A DNA stretch of 64,000 nucleotides from Clostridium oryzae (GTDB lineage Bacteria > Bacillota > Clostridia > Clostridiales > Clostridiaceae): the NCBI RefSeq assembly GCF_002029235.1, contig NZ_MZGV01000018.1, forward strand, positions 1 through 64,000, in the 5' to 3' direction. This document shows positions 63,483 to 64,000 of the stretch, piece after piece (the stretch's first letter is position 1; each line of letters starts with the position of its first letter). The notes beneath the pieces were generated by a model. It ran no database searches, was not told the origin of the DNA, and worked only from the letters and a program-made list of their open reading frames with translations. The position numbers and the translations under genes are program-made.

Positions 63483-64000
63483 CTACAATTCAATTGTACA
63501 TTTATATTCTGGTACTATATCCACATTCTTAATACAGCAAACACTGGTTTCGCTAAATTCGGGCGGAACGTCAAAATAAATATCATCTGTGCCCTTTAGT
63601 TCATGAATCACCAGTTTCAATTTTGAGTTTGCTAATTTACCCAAATATCTTTTTAGTCCAACTTCCAAGGTTTCTCCATTATAGAACCAATCTGCAGCCT
63701 TCTCATTTTCAATAAATAACTCTGCTGTATCACCATCAAAATTGATTAATAGAAAGTTATCATCTACGCTGTCATTAATAAATTTCTCCACATTCAGCTC
63801 ATACGTTTTAATACCCTTGTCCTTCTCAATTAGTTTAGCCGAAACAGTTGGAAGAACTTTTTCAAACGTTATTTCATAGCGGCTGAATTTATCATTCTTT
63901 GCAATAAATTTTACGTCAGCTCCATTGGTACGCTTTAGCTTAATTGTATTAGGATATATAAACATATCATTTTTACATCTTCTGCTGCTCACTGTTATAT
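63483..64000 (-). CDS. C-terminal part of a probable glycoside hydrolase (GH35-like), truncated by window edge
   Basis: The frame is open to the last base of the window, so only the last 172 or so codons are present. The piece is beta-rich. The segment FDGDTAELFIENEKAADWF followed by NGETLEVGLKRYLG resembles the C-terminal galactose-binding-like domain of family 35 beta-galactosidases and related enzymes. The identification is tentative. Its location before eda-kdgK and not far from a GH51 gene fits plant polysaccharide use. The transcript ends at the hairpin 63397-63431. Confidence 0.55.
   Translation of the reverse strand, partial: ITVSSRRCKNDMFIYPNTIKLKRTNGADVKFIAKNDKFSRYEITFEKVLPTVSAKLIEKDKGIKTYELNVEKFINDSVDDNFLLINFDGDTAELFIENEKAADWFYNGETLEVGLKRYLGKLANSKLKLVIHELKGTDDIYFDVPPEFSETSVCCIKNVDIVPEYKCTIEL

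Overview
The window looks like chromosomal DNA from a low-GC, anaerobic, nitrogen-fixing, motile Clostridium (sensu stricto). Three things point there: an AT-rich base composition with strong AGGAGG-type ribosome binding sites, a clostridial nif operon (two GlnB-like nifI genes between nifH and nifD, a fused nifN-B, and a split homocitrate synthase nifV-omega/nifV-alpha), and a clostridial kdp operon with tiny extra reading frames. I cannot name the species from sequence alone. No tRNA, rRNA, CRISPR array or complete insertion sequence is visible.

Layout. 1-7.3 kb (minus strand): an azoreductase-like flavoprotein, then a chemotaxis operon cheY-cheA-cheW-mcp-cheR. The operon is preceded by a c-di-GMP-I (GEMM) riboswitch, and cheA is split by a -1 frameshift. 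7.4-20.1 kb (minus): the nitrogenase operon nifH-nifI1-nifI2-nifD-nifK-nifE-nifN-B-nifV-omega-nifV-alpha, continuing into a coiled-coil/DUF2325-like gene of unknown function and an AnfO-like gene. 20.6-24.2 kb (plus, divergent): molybdate transporter modABC followed by an unrecognised protein with six short repeats and a cysteine-rich tail. The transporter can supply Mo for FeMo-cofactor, so the two divergent units form one functional block.

24.2-42 kb: an about 397-bp repeat with a 190-bp foldback core (copy A, 24.2 kb; copy B, 41.7 kb) brackets a ferritin/VIT1 membrane protein, two giant tandem secreted subtilases, an ABC-F ATPase and a TetR-regulated FtsX-type ABC exporter. Just before copy B are a structured, terminator-like RNA and a 56-codon basic protein. 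42-51 kb: a GH51 arabinofuranosidase with LamG and CBM-like modules, a MATE pump, an XRE/TPR regulator, and a nitrilase-ogt-alkD cluster in which ogt is also broken in a homopolymer. 51-59.4 kb: the K+-scavenging operon kdpZ-F-A-B-C-X-D-E, headed by an 11-bp tandem repeat that may be the KdpE site. 59.6-64 kb: ferredoxin, flavodoxin, a gamma-carbonic anhydrase, a KDG kinase/KDPG aldolase pair behind a double palindromic operator, and the 3' end of a probable glycosidase running off the window.

The most interesting unexplained material is the DUF2325-like/AnfO tail of the nif operon, the repeat protein after modABC, the paired foldback repeats with a duplicated coding remnant, the structured RNA plus tiny protein at 41.4-41.7 kb, and the cheA frameshift at a canonical U UUU UUA heptamer. 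All family calls come from reading motifs; no database search was run.
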